Source: Bacillota bacterium (GTDB lineage: Bacteria; Bacillota; Sulfobacillia; Thermaerobacterales; RSA17). Taken from it: 15,838 nucleotides of DNA. The stretch lies in contig PKRI01000043.1 in the NCBI GenBank assembly GCA_017577485.1, positions 1 through 15,838 on the forward strand, given 5' to 3'. The notes under the pieces are model-generated. The model saw only the letters and a program-made list of their open reading frames with translations, was not told the DNA's origin and searched no databases. Position numbers and translations under genes: made by a program. How positions within the stretch are numbered: position 1 is the stretch's first letter; every line of letters begins with the position of its first letter. Shown in pieces: positions 1 through 6,379 of this stretch.

Positions 1-1
1 C

Positions 2-832
2 CTCGAAGAAGCTCGCCGACTGGACAGCAAGCTAGGCAGCCAGGATTCCGACCGGCTGGAGCAAGACCTGACTTCCGTGCGGGAAATTGAGATTCGGACG
101 CAACGGGCTGATGGCTGGTTGAACAAGCCTAAGCCCGCGGTGGACAAGGCAACGGCGTCGCATCTGGATCGCGACATTCCGCTGGAGGAACTGGGCGAGC
201 GCCTGTCGCTGCCGCCCTTCCTTGAGCCGTACCGCGAGCAGATCGAGGCAGGCCTGACCCCGCTGGAAGGGGTGGCCATGTCGGTGCTGGTCTTCGCCGG
301 GGCGGGGCAGACGGCGGCGTTGGGGCTGCTGGCGGCCGGCGCGCCGGCGTGGGTGGCGGTGGCCGGGTCCATCGTCGTCAACCTGCGCTTCGTCATGTAC
401 AGCGCCGCCATCGCTCCCATCTTCCGGCCGCTGCCGGCGGGCCTGAAGCTCCTTTACGCGTACGTGCTGACGGATCAGGCCTTCGTCATGGCGGTGGACC
501 ATTACCGGCGGCAGGGCCGGCCCCTGCTGCAGGGCGCCTATTACGCCGGGCTGTCGGCGGCCATCTGGGTGGCGTGGGTGGCGGCCACCGCCGCGGGCGG
601 CCTGTTCGGCGCAAGGCTTCCCGGCGGCGGCTGGCTGGACTTCGTGACGCCGCTGATCTTCCTGAGCCTGCTGGTGCCCGCCCTGCGGGACCGTCCCGCC
701 GCGGCCGCCGCCGTCACGTCGGCGGTGGTGGCCCTGCTGGGCCACCGGCTGCCGCTCAACCTGGGCATGCTGGCGGCGGCGCTGGCGGGCATCGCCGCCG
801 GCCTGGCGGTGGGGAGGCGGGGGGACGCGTGA
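2..832 (+). CDS. azlC: AzlC-family branched-chain amino acid exporter subunit, N-terminally replaced (chimeric, 5' partial)
   Basis: The frame is open from base 2, with a possible GTG at 77, and ends in TGA at 830-832. From about nt 245 it is a typical AzlC body: PLEGVAMSVLVFAG, then VNLRFVMYSAAIAPIF, then several hydrophobic segments. AzlC pairs with AzlD to export branched-chain amino acids and analogues. The usual AzlC N-terminus (about 50 residues with the first membrane helix) is absent. In its place the first ~25 codons (LTSVREIEIRTQRADGWLNKPKPAVD) resemble the C-terminal part of DUF1552 (HXXSHH) proteins. The next ~30 residues (PLEELGERLSLPPFLEPYREQIEA) resemble the C-terminus of VOC ring-cleaving dioxygenases. 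Both assignments are from memory of these families. The first 180 bases are about 61% GC by hand count, lower than the rest. The azlD start overlaps the stop by 4 bases, so the AzlC/AzlD pair is real; the 5' part is a deletion fusion or a contig mis-join. Confidence 0.8.
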   Translation, partial: LEEARRLDSKLGSQDSDRLEQDLTSVREIEIRTQRADGWLNKPKPAVDKATASHLDRDIPLEELGERLSLPPFLEPYREQIEAGLTPLEGVAMSVLVFAGAGQTAALGLLAAGAPAWVAVAGSIVVNLRFVMYSAAIAPIFRPLPAGLKLLYAYVLTDQAFVMAVDHYRRQGRPLLQGAYYAGLSAAIWVAWVAATAAGGLFGARLPGGGWLDFVTPLIFLSLLVPALRDRPAAAAAVTSAVVALLGHRLPLNLGMLAAALAGIAAGLAVGRRGDA

Positions 833-1161
833 GCGAAACGGGCGGAACGCTGGGCTGGGCGGCTATGGCCGTCATGGCCGCGGCTTCGCTGCTGCTCAGG
901 TACTCCTTCATCGCACTGGAGGGACGGCTGTCCCTGCCGCCGCTGGCGCGGCGGGCCCTGAGCCTGCTGCCGGCGGCGGTACTGCCGGCGCTGGTGGTCC
1001 CTGGCGTCCTGGCCGCCGGCGGCGCCCTGGACCTTTCGCCGCTCACCAACCCGCGGATCCCGGCGGCGGCCGCGGCCGCCCTGGCGGCGCGGCGGACCGG
1101 CAGCATGCTGGTCACCCTGGTGGTGGGCATGGGCGTGCTCCTGCTGCTGGAAGCCCTGTAA
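829..1161 (+). CDS. azlD: AzlD-family branched-chain amino acid transport protein
   Basis: A 110-residue, very hydrophobic protein of normal AzlD length. The GTG start (829) overlaps the azlC stop in a GTGA, the usual translational coupling for this pair. Visible features are a first helix at about residues 9-28, the segment LARRALSLLPAAVLPALVVP (about 39-58), then NPRIPAAAAAALAARRTGS and a last helix at about 92-108, which is the AzlD plan of 3-4 helices. AzlD is the small partner of AzlC in the inner membrane. It looks intact although its azlC partner is N-terminally altered. A GC-rich hairpin follows about 12 bases after the stop. Confidence 0.85.
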   Translation: MSETGGTLGWAAMAVMAAASLLLRYSFIALEGRLSLPPLARRALSLLPAAVLPALVVPGVLAAGGALDLSPLTNPRIPAAAAAALAARRTGSMLVTLVVGMGVLLLLEAL

Positions 1162-1172
1162 ACGCCCAGATT

Positions 1173-1206
1173 GCAGGCGCCGGCCGTTACCGGGGGCCGG
1201 TGCTGC
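1173..1206 (+). terminator. GC-rich hairpin after azlD
   Basis: The arms at 1173-1185 and 1195-1206 pair over 12 positions, with one G-T wobble and one bulged G, around a 9-base loop. The hairpin lies 11 bases after the azlD stop and upstream of a separate promoter-like region. No clear T-run follows, so it may end transcription weakly or only stabilise the 3' end. Confidence 0.4.
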
Positions 1207-1274
1207 GGTGGTTTCCGGGTCTTGCCGAGCGGCACCCCAACGGCGGCGCGTTGGCGGGTGCCGCGCCGGGGTAC

Positions 1275-1304
1275 CATGGTGTCGGAAGGGAGGGCGACAC
1301 CATG
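1275..1304 (+). promoter_or_regulatory. Inverted repeat spanning RBS and start codon of the SFPASDPP gene
   Basis: CATGGTGTC (1275-1283) and GACACCATG (1296-1304) are perfect 9-base inverted copies. The 12-base spacer GGAAGGGAGGGC is the ribosome binding site, and the start ATG is the last three bases of the right arm. In RNA this would be a hairpin with the Shine-Dalgarno in the loop and the start codon in the stem. A -10-like TACCAT (1272-1277) overlaps the left arm, with TTGGCG at 1251-1256 only 15 bases upstream of it. If transcription starts near 1284 the repeat would act as a DNA operator rather than an RNA hairpin. Confidence 0.55.
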
Positions 1305-1562
1305 ACCGGCGACGTCAAGACCGTCGTCCGCCGCCTGATCGACAAGCACAGCGAGACGGCCACCGGGGGGCCCGAGGACGTGGTCCAGCGCGTGCTGGAG
1401 GATCCCGAGTTCCCCCAGTCCCCGGACGCCCTGCGCCAGCTGGAAGACGCCTTCGGACCCTTCCGCCGGCAGGAGGACGGGTCCATCCACCTGGACTACG
1501 ACGACGTGGTCCAGCAGAGCTTCCCGGCCAGCGACCCGCCCCCGCCGCCGGACCGGGAGTGA
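1302..1562 (+). CDS. Small SFPASDPP-motif protein of unknown function
   Basis: An 86-residue acidic, probably soluble protein. The ATG at 1302 is chosen because GGAAGGGAGGG ends 8 bases upstream and because the upstream part of the open frame does not look like protein. The N-terminal two thirds are charged and probably helical (TVVRRLIDKHSETA, then VVQRVLEDPEF). The C-terminus is QQSFPASDPPPPPDRE. The SFPASDPP string ends many short uncharacterised bacterial proteins, particularly in high-GC genomes; its role is not known to me. There is no signal peptide, membrane segment or cysteine. It stands alone between azlD and the glycosyltransferase, with its own likely promoter and the start-codon inverted repeat. 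Confidence 0.75.
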   Translation: MTGDVKTVVRRLIDKHSETATGGPEDVVQRVLEDPEFPQSPDALRQLEDAFGPFRRQEDGSIHLDYDDVVQQSFPASDPPPPPDRE

Positions 1563-1594
1563 CGGCCTGCCGGGCTTCCCGTCGGCCCCGGCGC

Positions 1595-1600
1595 TATAAT
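1595..1600 (+). promoter_or_regulatory. Consensus -10 box (TATAAT) for the glycosyltransferase operon
   Basis: A perfect TATAAT sits 29 bases before the ATG at 1630 in an otherwise very GC-rich stretch, with GGGCGGGAGGTGG between it and the start. No good TTGACA-like box is visible at 16-18 bases upstream. It would give a leader of only about 20-25 bases. Confidence 0.55.
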
Positions 1601-1629
1601 CAGACGCGGGCGGGAGGTGGCGCCGGGTC

Positions 1630-2784
1630 ATGTTCTGGGCGGCATGGGCCCTCTTCGTGACCGCGCTCTATGCGGTCGCCTGCGTGCTGGCGTCCCGGCG
1701 GCTGCCGCTGGAACCCCCGCTGTGGGCCGATGCCCCGCCGGTGTCGGTGATCAAGCCCGTCCGCGGCCTGGATCCCGGCGCCGAGGCCAACTTCCGAAGT
1801 TTCTTCCGCCAGCGTTACCCCAGCGCGTTTGAACTGATCTTCGCCTGCGAGTCGGAGGACGATCCCGCCGTCCCCCTTCTGCGCCGCCTGATGGAGGAAC
1901 ACCCTGAGGTGCCCGCCCGCCTGGTGCTGGCCCCGCCCCGGCCGAACCTGACCGGCAAGATGGCCAACGTGGCCGCCGCCTACCGCCACGCCCGGCACCC
2001 GCTGCTGGTCATCAGCGACAGCGACATGCGGGTCGGACCCGACTTCCTGCACCGGCTGGTGTCGCCGCTTGCGGACGACAGGGTGGGCCTGGTGGGCACG
2101 CTGCCCGTCTACATCGACGCCGATGGGCTGCCCGCCCAGGCCCTGCAGGTGTATGCCCACCTGTTTTCCCTGTGCTTCGGGGCGGTCATCGCCGACGTCC
2201 AGCTGCCCGGCAAGTTCGCCGCCGGCAACCAGGCCATGCGGCGGGACCTGGCCGAGGCCCTGGGCGGCTTCGAGTCCCTGGGCCGCTTCATCACCGAGGA
2301 CGTGCAGTTGTCCAACGCGGCCCGGGAGGGCGGCCGCCGGGTGGTCTACGCCGCCATGGCCGACGTGCCTGTGGGCCGGCCCAATCGCCGGGAAGTGGTC
2401 GAGACCCTGACCCGCTACCTGATGGGCAGCCGGGCCATGAGCCTGCCGCTGTTCGCCTTTACCTGCCTGCTGAACCTGGGCCACTGGCTGACGCCGGCCG
2501 CCGGGCTGGCGCTGGGCCGGGCGGACCTGGCGGCGCTGGGCCTGCTGCCGGTGGCCACGCGGATGGCGGTGGCGTGGCACATGCACCGGCGGTGGGCAGG
2601 ACCATGCCGCCCGGCCGGTAAGGTGCTGGCGGCGCTGGCGCTGGACGGGATGTTCCTGGAAGCGGCGGTGCGGGTGCTGCTGGGCAGGCCGGTCTCCTGG
2701 CGCGGCGTCCGCTACCGGGTGGACCGGGCCGGCCGCGTCCACCGGGAGGATGCCATGGTTGGCGGGGAGAATGCCCCGGTGTAA
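1630..2784 (+). CDS. Ceramide glucosyltransferase-like (GT21, HpnI-like) membrane glycosyltransferase
   Basis: 384 residues. An N-terminal membrane segment (about 2-20) leads into a GT-A domain: VSVIKPVRGLD (38-48), FELIFACESEDDPA (67-80), GKMANVAAAYRHA (109-121), the SDSD metal/nucleotide-sugar motif (129-132), PGKFAAGNQAM (193-203) and TEDVQLS (222-228). Further hydrophobic segments lie at about 272-325 and 335-352. This is the layout of GT21 ceramide glucosyltransferases and of hopanoid-associated HpnI, which transfer a sugar to a lipid at the membrane. The (Q/R)xxRW motif normally found after the acidic ED is not obvious: the corresponding stretch reads TRYLMGSRAM. No hopanoid genes are nearby, so the acceptor is unknown. 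It is followed after 22 bases by the M42-HTH gene, probably in the same transcript. Confidence 0.8.
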   Translation: MFWAAWALFVTALYAVACVLASRRLPLEPPLWADAPPVSVIKPVRGLDPGAEANFRSFFRQRYPSAFELIFACESEDDPAVPLLRRLMEEHPEVPARLVLAPPRPNLTGKMANVAAAYRHARHPLLVISDSDMRVGPDFLHRLVSPLADDRVGLVGTLPVYIDADGLPAQALQVYAHLFSLCFGAVIADVQLPGKFAAGNQAMRRDLAEALGGFESLGRFITEDVQLSNAAREGGRRVVYAAMADVPVGRPNRREVVETLTRYLMGSRAMSLPLFAFTCLLNLGHWLTPAAGLALGRADLAALGLLPVATRMAVAWHMHRRWAGPCRPAGKVLAALALDGMFLEAAVRVLLGRPVSWRGVRYRVDRAGRVHREDAMVGGENAPV

Positions 2785-2806
2785 CGCCCTGGCAGGGGGA
2801 GTCGCC

Positions 2807-4198
2807 GTGGAAGACCATCGAGTCCTGGACCTGCTGCGGAAGCTGACCGGGCCCATCGGCGTGCCCGGCATGGAGGACGAGGTCCGGCAGGTGCTGCTGG
2901 AACTGGTGGAGCCGCTGGCCGACCAGATCCGGGTGGACGCCCTGGGCAACCTCATCGCCGTGCGCCGGGGCCGCAGCCCCTTCCGCCTGATGCTGGACGC
3001 CCACATGGACGAGGTGGGCTTCGTGGTGTCCTACATCGACGACCAGGGCTTCCTGCGGCTGGCTCCCCTGGGCGGTTGGGACGCCCGGATCATCCCGTCC
3101 CACCTGGTGACGGTGGTGGCCGACGACGGCCGCCGGGTGCCCGGGGTGGTGGGCAGCACGCCGCCCCACATCCTGGATCCCGAGGACAGCAAGAAGCCCC
3201 ACCGGCTCGAGGACCTGTTCGTGGACGTGGGCGCCCGCTCCGCCGCCGAGGTGGCGGCCCTGGGCATCCGCATCGGGTCGCCGGCGGTCATCGCCTATCC
3301 CTTCGTGGAACTGGACGGTCGCCGGGTGGCCGCCCGCGCCCTGGACGACCGGGCCGGGTGCGCGGCCCTGGTCCTGCTGCTGGAGCGCCTGGCCGCCGGC
3401 GGCGAGCCGCCGGTGACCGTGGTGGTCAACTTCGCCGCCGCCGAAGAGGTAGGCATGCGGGGGGCCCAGGTGGCCGCCTACCAGATCGAGCCGGACCTGG
3501 CCCTGGCGGTGGAAACCACCGCGGCCGCCGACGTGCCCGGGGTACCGCCGCCGCGGCAGCCCACCCGCATGGGGGCCGGTCCCGCCCTGACGGTGGTGGA
3601 CCGCTCCCTGGTGGCTGACCGCCGGGTGGTGGCCGCCCTGGCCGCCGCGGCGTCGGAGGCCGGCGTGCCCTTCCAGTACAGGCTGCCGTCCGCCGCCGGG
3701 GGCACCGACGCCGGCGCCATCCAGCGCAGCCGCGCCGGGGTGCCGGCAGGCGTGGTGTCGATCCCGGCTCGCTACATCCACGCCCCCTACGGGGTGCTGG
3801 ACCTGGACGACCTGCACCGCACGGTGGACCTGCTGGAGGTCTTCGTCCGGCAGTGCCCGCTGGAGGGCCTCGGTCCGGCCCCCGCGATGCCGGTCGTCGA
3901 GGACCGCAGTGGGGGCGCCCTGCGGCGCGCCGCGCCCGGCGGGGATGCCGGCGCGGCGGTGGGCACGGCGGAGGCCGCGGGGGACGGTGCGCCGCCCCGC
4001 CCGCAGCAAGCCGGGCGCCGGGGCAGGGGCAGGGGCAGGGGATCCCGCCCGCTGCGTCCCGGCACCAAGTCGGACTTGTTCCGGCAGCTTTACGACCAGG
4101 GCAAATCGGTGCTGGAAATCGCCCGCGAGACCAACAGCCCCTATTCCTTCGTCTACGGGGTGATCAGGCGGTACCGGGCCCGGCGGGAGCAGACGTGA
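2807..4198 (+). CDS. M42-family aminopeptidase fused to a C-terminal helix-turn-helix-like domain
   Basis: 463 residues from the GTG at 2807, chosen because GGGGGAG lies 5 bases upstream; an in-frame ATG at 2750 would overlap the previous gene. Residues 1-350 form an M42 (glutamyl aminopeptidase/PepA/TET) metallopeptidase: AHMDEVGF (H66, D68), GGWD (89-92), ALDDR (D181), AAEEVGMRGA (E213/E214), AVETTAAADVPG (E236), GGTDAGAIQ, and RYIHAP (H325). All expected zinc/cobalt ligands are visible. These enzymes remove N-terminal residues from peptides, usually as cytosolic dodecamers. Residues 351-415 form a Pro/Ala/Gly/Arg linker ending in an RG repeat. Residues 419-458 (TKSDLFRQLYDQGKSVLEIA, then SPYSFVYGVIRRYRARR) look like a small helix-turn-helix. 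Typical M42 proteins are about 340-365 residues and lack this tail. DNA binding is inferred, not shown. Confidence 0.8.
   Translation: MEDHRVLDLLRKLTGPIGVPGMEDEVRQVLLELVEPLADQIRVDALGNLIAVRRGRSPFRLMLDAHMDEVGFVVSYIDDQGFLRLAPLGGWDARIIPSHLVTVVADDGRRVPGVVGSTPPHILDPEDSKKPHRLEDLFVDVGARSAAEVAALGIRIGSPAVIAYPFVELDGRRVAARALDDRAGCAALVLLLERLAAGGEPPVTVVVNFAAAEEVGMRGAQVAAYQIEPDLALAVETTAAADVPGVPPPRQPTRMGAGPALTVVDRSLVADRRVVAALAAAASEAGVPFQYRLPSAAGGTDAGAIQRSRAGVPAGVVSIPARYIHAPYGVLDLDDLHRTVDLLEVFVRQCPLEGLGPAPAMPVVEDRSGGALRRAAPGGDAGAAVGTAEAAGDGAPPRPQQAGRRGRGRGRGSRPLRPGTKSDLFRQLYDQGKSVLEIARETNSPYSFVYGVIRRYRARREQT
4020..4041 (+). repeat. GGGGCA hexamer tandem repeat in the peptidase-HTH linker
   Basis: Three consecutive GGGGCA units plus a final GGGG encode an alternating Arg-Gly run in the M42-HTH linker. 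Being a multiple of three, slippage would alter linker length without changing frame. Confidence 0.7.
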
Positions 4199-4270
4199 GT
4201 CCTGTCGTTCCTGGACGCCGGCGCCGGGTCGAAACGCCCGGCAGCGCGGCCCGGTCCCGCCGCCGGCGCT

Positions 4271-5026
4271 GTGTTCCCGCTCAGGATCCGCTGTGATCCC
4301 CGGCGCACGCCCGGCAGGCTGCGCCCCCTCATCCTGGGTCACCGCGGCCTGCCCGGTGACCGGGTCGAAAACCGCCTGGAGTCCTTCAAGGCCTGCCTGG
4401 CCCTGGGCGCCGACGGCGTCGAGTGCGACGTTCAGGCCGCGGCCGACGGCGTCCCCGTGGTGATCCACGACGCTACCCTGCAGCGCACCACCGGCCGCCC
4501 CGGGCGGGTGGCCGACCACCCGGCGTCCCGCCTGGAGGAGTGGGGGATCCCCAGCCTGGCCCGGGTGCTGGAGGCCCTGCCGGCCCCGGCCCTGCTCAAC
4601 CTGGAAATCAAGGATTTCGGTGCCCGTGGCCGCGGCCTGGAACGCCGCGTGCTGGACCTGGTCCGGGCCGCCGGCGCCGAGGACCGCGTGCTGATTTCGT
4701 CCTTCAACCCGCTGGTGCTGGCGCGGCTGAGGCGCCTGGATCCCCGCGCCTACAGAGGCCAGTTGACGGCGCCGGGGTGGGTCGGGGCGGTGGCGTCGGC
4801 CGGCGTCGGCAGCCCCCACGGGGTGCACACCCACCTGGACCAGGTTACGCCTGCCCGGCTGGAGGCCTGGCGGAGGCGCGGCCTGGCGGTGGTCGTCTGG
4901 GGCGCCGACACCGTCACGGCCCTGGAGCAGGTCCTGGACCTGGACGTGGACGCCGTCATCACCGACCTGCCGGCCGAGGCCGTACACTTGCGGCAAAGGC
5001 GCGCAGCCGCCGGGCGGCCTCGTTGA
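4271..5026 (+). CDS. Glycerophosphodiester phosphodiesterase
   Basis: 251 residues if the GTG at 4271 is the start; no strong ribosome binding site is visible, so the true start is uncertain. The GDPD core is clear: LILGHRG (H24, R25), VEN (E33), LGADGVECDVQAAADG (E51, D53), VPVVIHDATLQRTTG (H66) and LNLEIKD, with the C-terminal VVVWGADT and DAVITDLP strands. These are the catalytic histidines and metal-binding acids of the TIM-barrel family, which hydrolyses glycerophosphodiesters to glycerol-3-phosphate and an alcohol. No signal peptide is visible, so it is probably cytosolic. It starts 72 bases after the M42-HTH gene. Its last 68 bases overlap the end of the convergent aminotransferase gene. 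Confidence 0.88.
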   Translation: MFPLRIRCDPRRTPGRLRPLILGHRGLPGDRVENRLESFKACLALGADGVECDVQAAADGVPVVIHDATLQRTTGRPGRVADHPASRLEEWGIPSLARVLEALPAPALLNLEIKDFGARGRGLERRVLDLVRAAGAEDRVLISSFNPLVLARLRRLDPRAYRGQLTAPGWVGAVASAGVGSPHGVHTHLDQVTPARLEAWRRRGLAVVVWGADTVTALEQVLDLDVDAVITDLPAEAVHLRQRRAAAGRPR

Positions 5027-6151
5027 TGGTCTCCTCGCGCTTGCAGAAGGCGAACCGCAGCAGCGTCCGGCCCCGGTCCGGGTTCCCGGGATAGAAGCTG
5101 GAGCCGGGTACCGCCGCCACGCCGGCCTGTTCCACCAGCATGCGCGCCGCGGCGAAGTCGTCGGCAGCACCCAGAACCGAAGCGTCGGCCATCACATAGT
5201 AGGCCCCTTCCGGCGGGGTGCACGTGAGCCCGGTTTCCCGCAGGGCGGTCACCAGGGCGTCGCGCCGCCGGCGGTAGGCATCGGCTGCGGCCGCGGCATA
5301 CCCGGCCATGGCGGGCCAGGCCGCGGCTGCGGCCACCTGCAGGGGAGTGGCGGCGCAGATCACCAGGTACTCGTGCACCTTGCGGATGGCGGCCGACAGG
5401 TCGGGCGGCGCCACGGCATAGCCCAGCCGCCAGCCGGTGACGGAAAAGCTCTTGCCCAGGCCGTAGAGGGCCACGGTCCGCTCCCGCAGGCCCGGCAGAG
5501 CGGCGGGATAGGTGTGCTGCCCTTCGTACACCAGGTCGGCGTAGATCTCGTCGGTCACCAGCACCAGGTCGTGATCCAGGCAGGCGCGCCGCACCGCCTC
5601 CAGTTCCCCGGCGTCGAACACGCGGCCGGTGGGGTTGTGGGGCGTGTTGAGGATCAGCGCCCGGGTCCTGGGCGTGATAAGGGCTTCGAGGCGTTCCGGG
5701 TCGATGCGGAAGTCCGGCGGCTCCAGGGTGAGAAAGCGCGGCACGGCTCCGGCGAAGACGATGCCCGGTACGTAGTTCTCGTGGACGGGTTCCAGCACGA
5801 TGACCTCATCGCCGGGGTCCACCAGGGTCAGCATGGCCGCCACCAACCCTTCGCTGACCCCGCAGGTTACGGTGACCTCGGACTCCGGGTCCACCGGGGT
5901 GCCCCAGCGGCGGGCGACGTCGTCCGCCAAGACCTGCAGCAGGGCCGGATGCCCCCAGGTGTAGCTGTACTGGTGGTCGTTCCCGGAGGTCAGCCGGCTC
6001 AACGCGTCAAGCAGCGGGGCGGGGGGTCCAGTTCCGGCAGACCCTGGCCCAGATTGACGGCGCGGCAGCGGTCGGCCAGCCGGGTCATCTCCCGGATCTG
6101 GGACACGGCGAAGGCGGCCGTGCGGCCGGCGGTGCGGCGTGGCTGGTGCAA
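4959..6151 (-). CDS. PLP-dependent class I/II aminotransferase, disrupted by a one-base frameshift near its N-terminus
   Basis: The main body (about 340 residues) carries the class I/II aminotransferase landmarks: YTWGHPALLQVLADDV, VTCGVSEG, LNTPHNPTGRVF, VTDEIYADLVYEG, the PLP lysine in YGLGKSFSVTGWRLGYA, and LRFAFCKREETI near the C-terminus. It resembles aspartate/methionine/kynurenine-type aminotransferases; substrate cannot be told. The expected N-terminus (RRTAGRTAAFAVSQIREMTR, then NLGQGLPELDPP) lies in another minus-strand frame at about 6025-6145. The frame changes at the G6 run (6021-6026). One extra base would give LDPPAPLLDALSRL and restore the gene, so this is either a sequencing or assembly indel or a recent mutation. 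A TTG at 6149-6151 is the only nearby start and lacks a clear ribosome binding site. Upstream, the gene runs straight into a permease fragment. The 3' end overlaps GDPD tail to tail. Confidence 0.8.
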
Positions 6152-6366
6152 CGTTTCTGCTGTCGTTCACGCTGTCCTTCGACGAGTTCATCATGGCCTG
6201 GTTTCTGACCAGTTTCGACGTGACCCTGCCGGTCCAGATCTGGACCATGGTGCGCTCCGGCATCAACCCCACCATCAACGCGGTGGGCGCCCTGGTCTTC
6301 GTGTTCTCCATCACCCTGACGGTGGTGGCCCAGTGGCTGCTCACGGCCCGGCGCGAGGCCGCCTGA
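6139..6366 (+). pseudogene. C-terminal fragment of a PotC-like ABC transporter permease
   Basis: 75 residues: VAGATFLLSFTLSFDEFIMA, then TLPVQIWTMVRSGINPTINA, then a last membrane segment ending LLTARREAA. This matches the end of spermidine/putrescine-type (PotC, also Fe3+ or 2-aminoethylphosphonate-type) ABC permeases, where the FTLS-D-F stretch is characteristic. Such permeases are about 260-280 residues, so about 190 N-terminal residues are missing. No upstream frame continues it: at about 6140 the sequence becomes the opposite-strand aminotransferase. No start codon with a ribosome binding site is visible (GTG at 6139 is merely in frame). The stop lies 13 bases before the M28 peptidase start, with GGAGG between them, so this was probably the last transporter gene of an operon continuing into the peptidase. 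Confidence 0.75.
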
Positions 6367-6379
6367 AGGAGGACGAACC

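Noticed and set aside
2459..5170. A 900-codon open frame on the minus strand
   Set aside because: It lies over three well-supported plus-strand genes and reads as Gly/Pro/Arg/His-rich, low-complexity sequence, the usual antisense shadow in GC-rich DNA.
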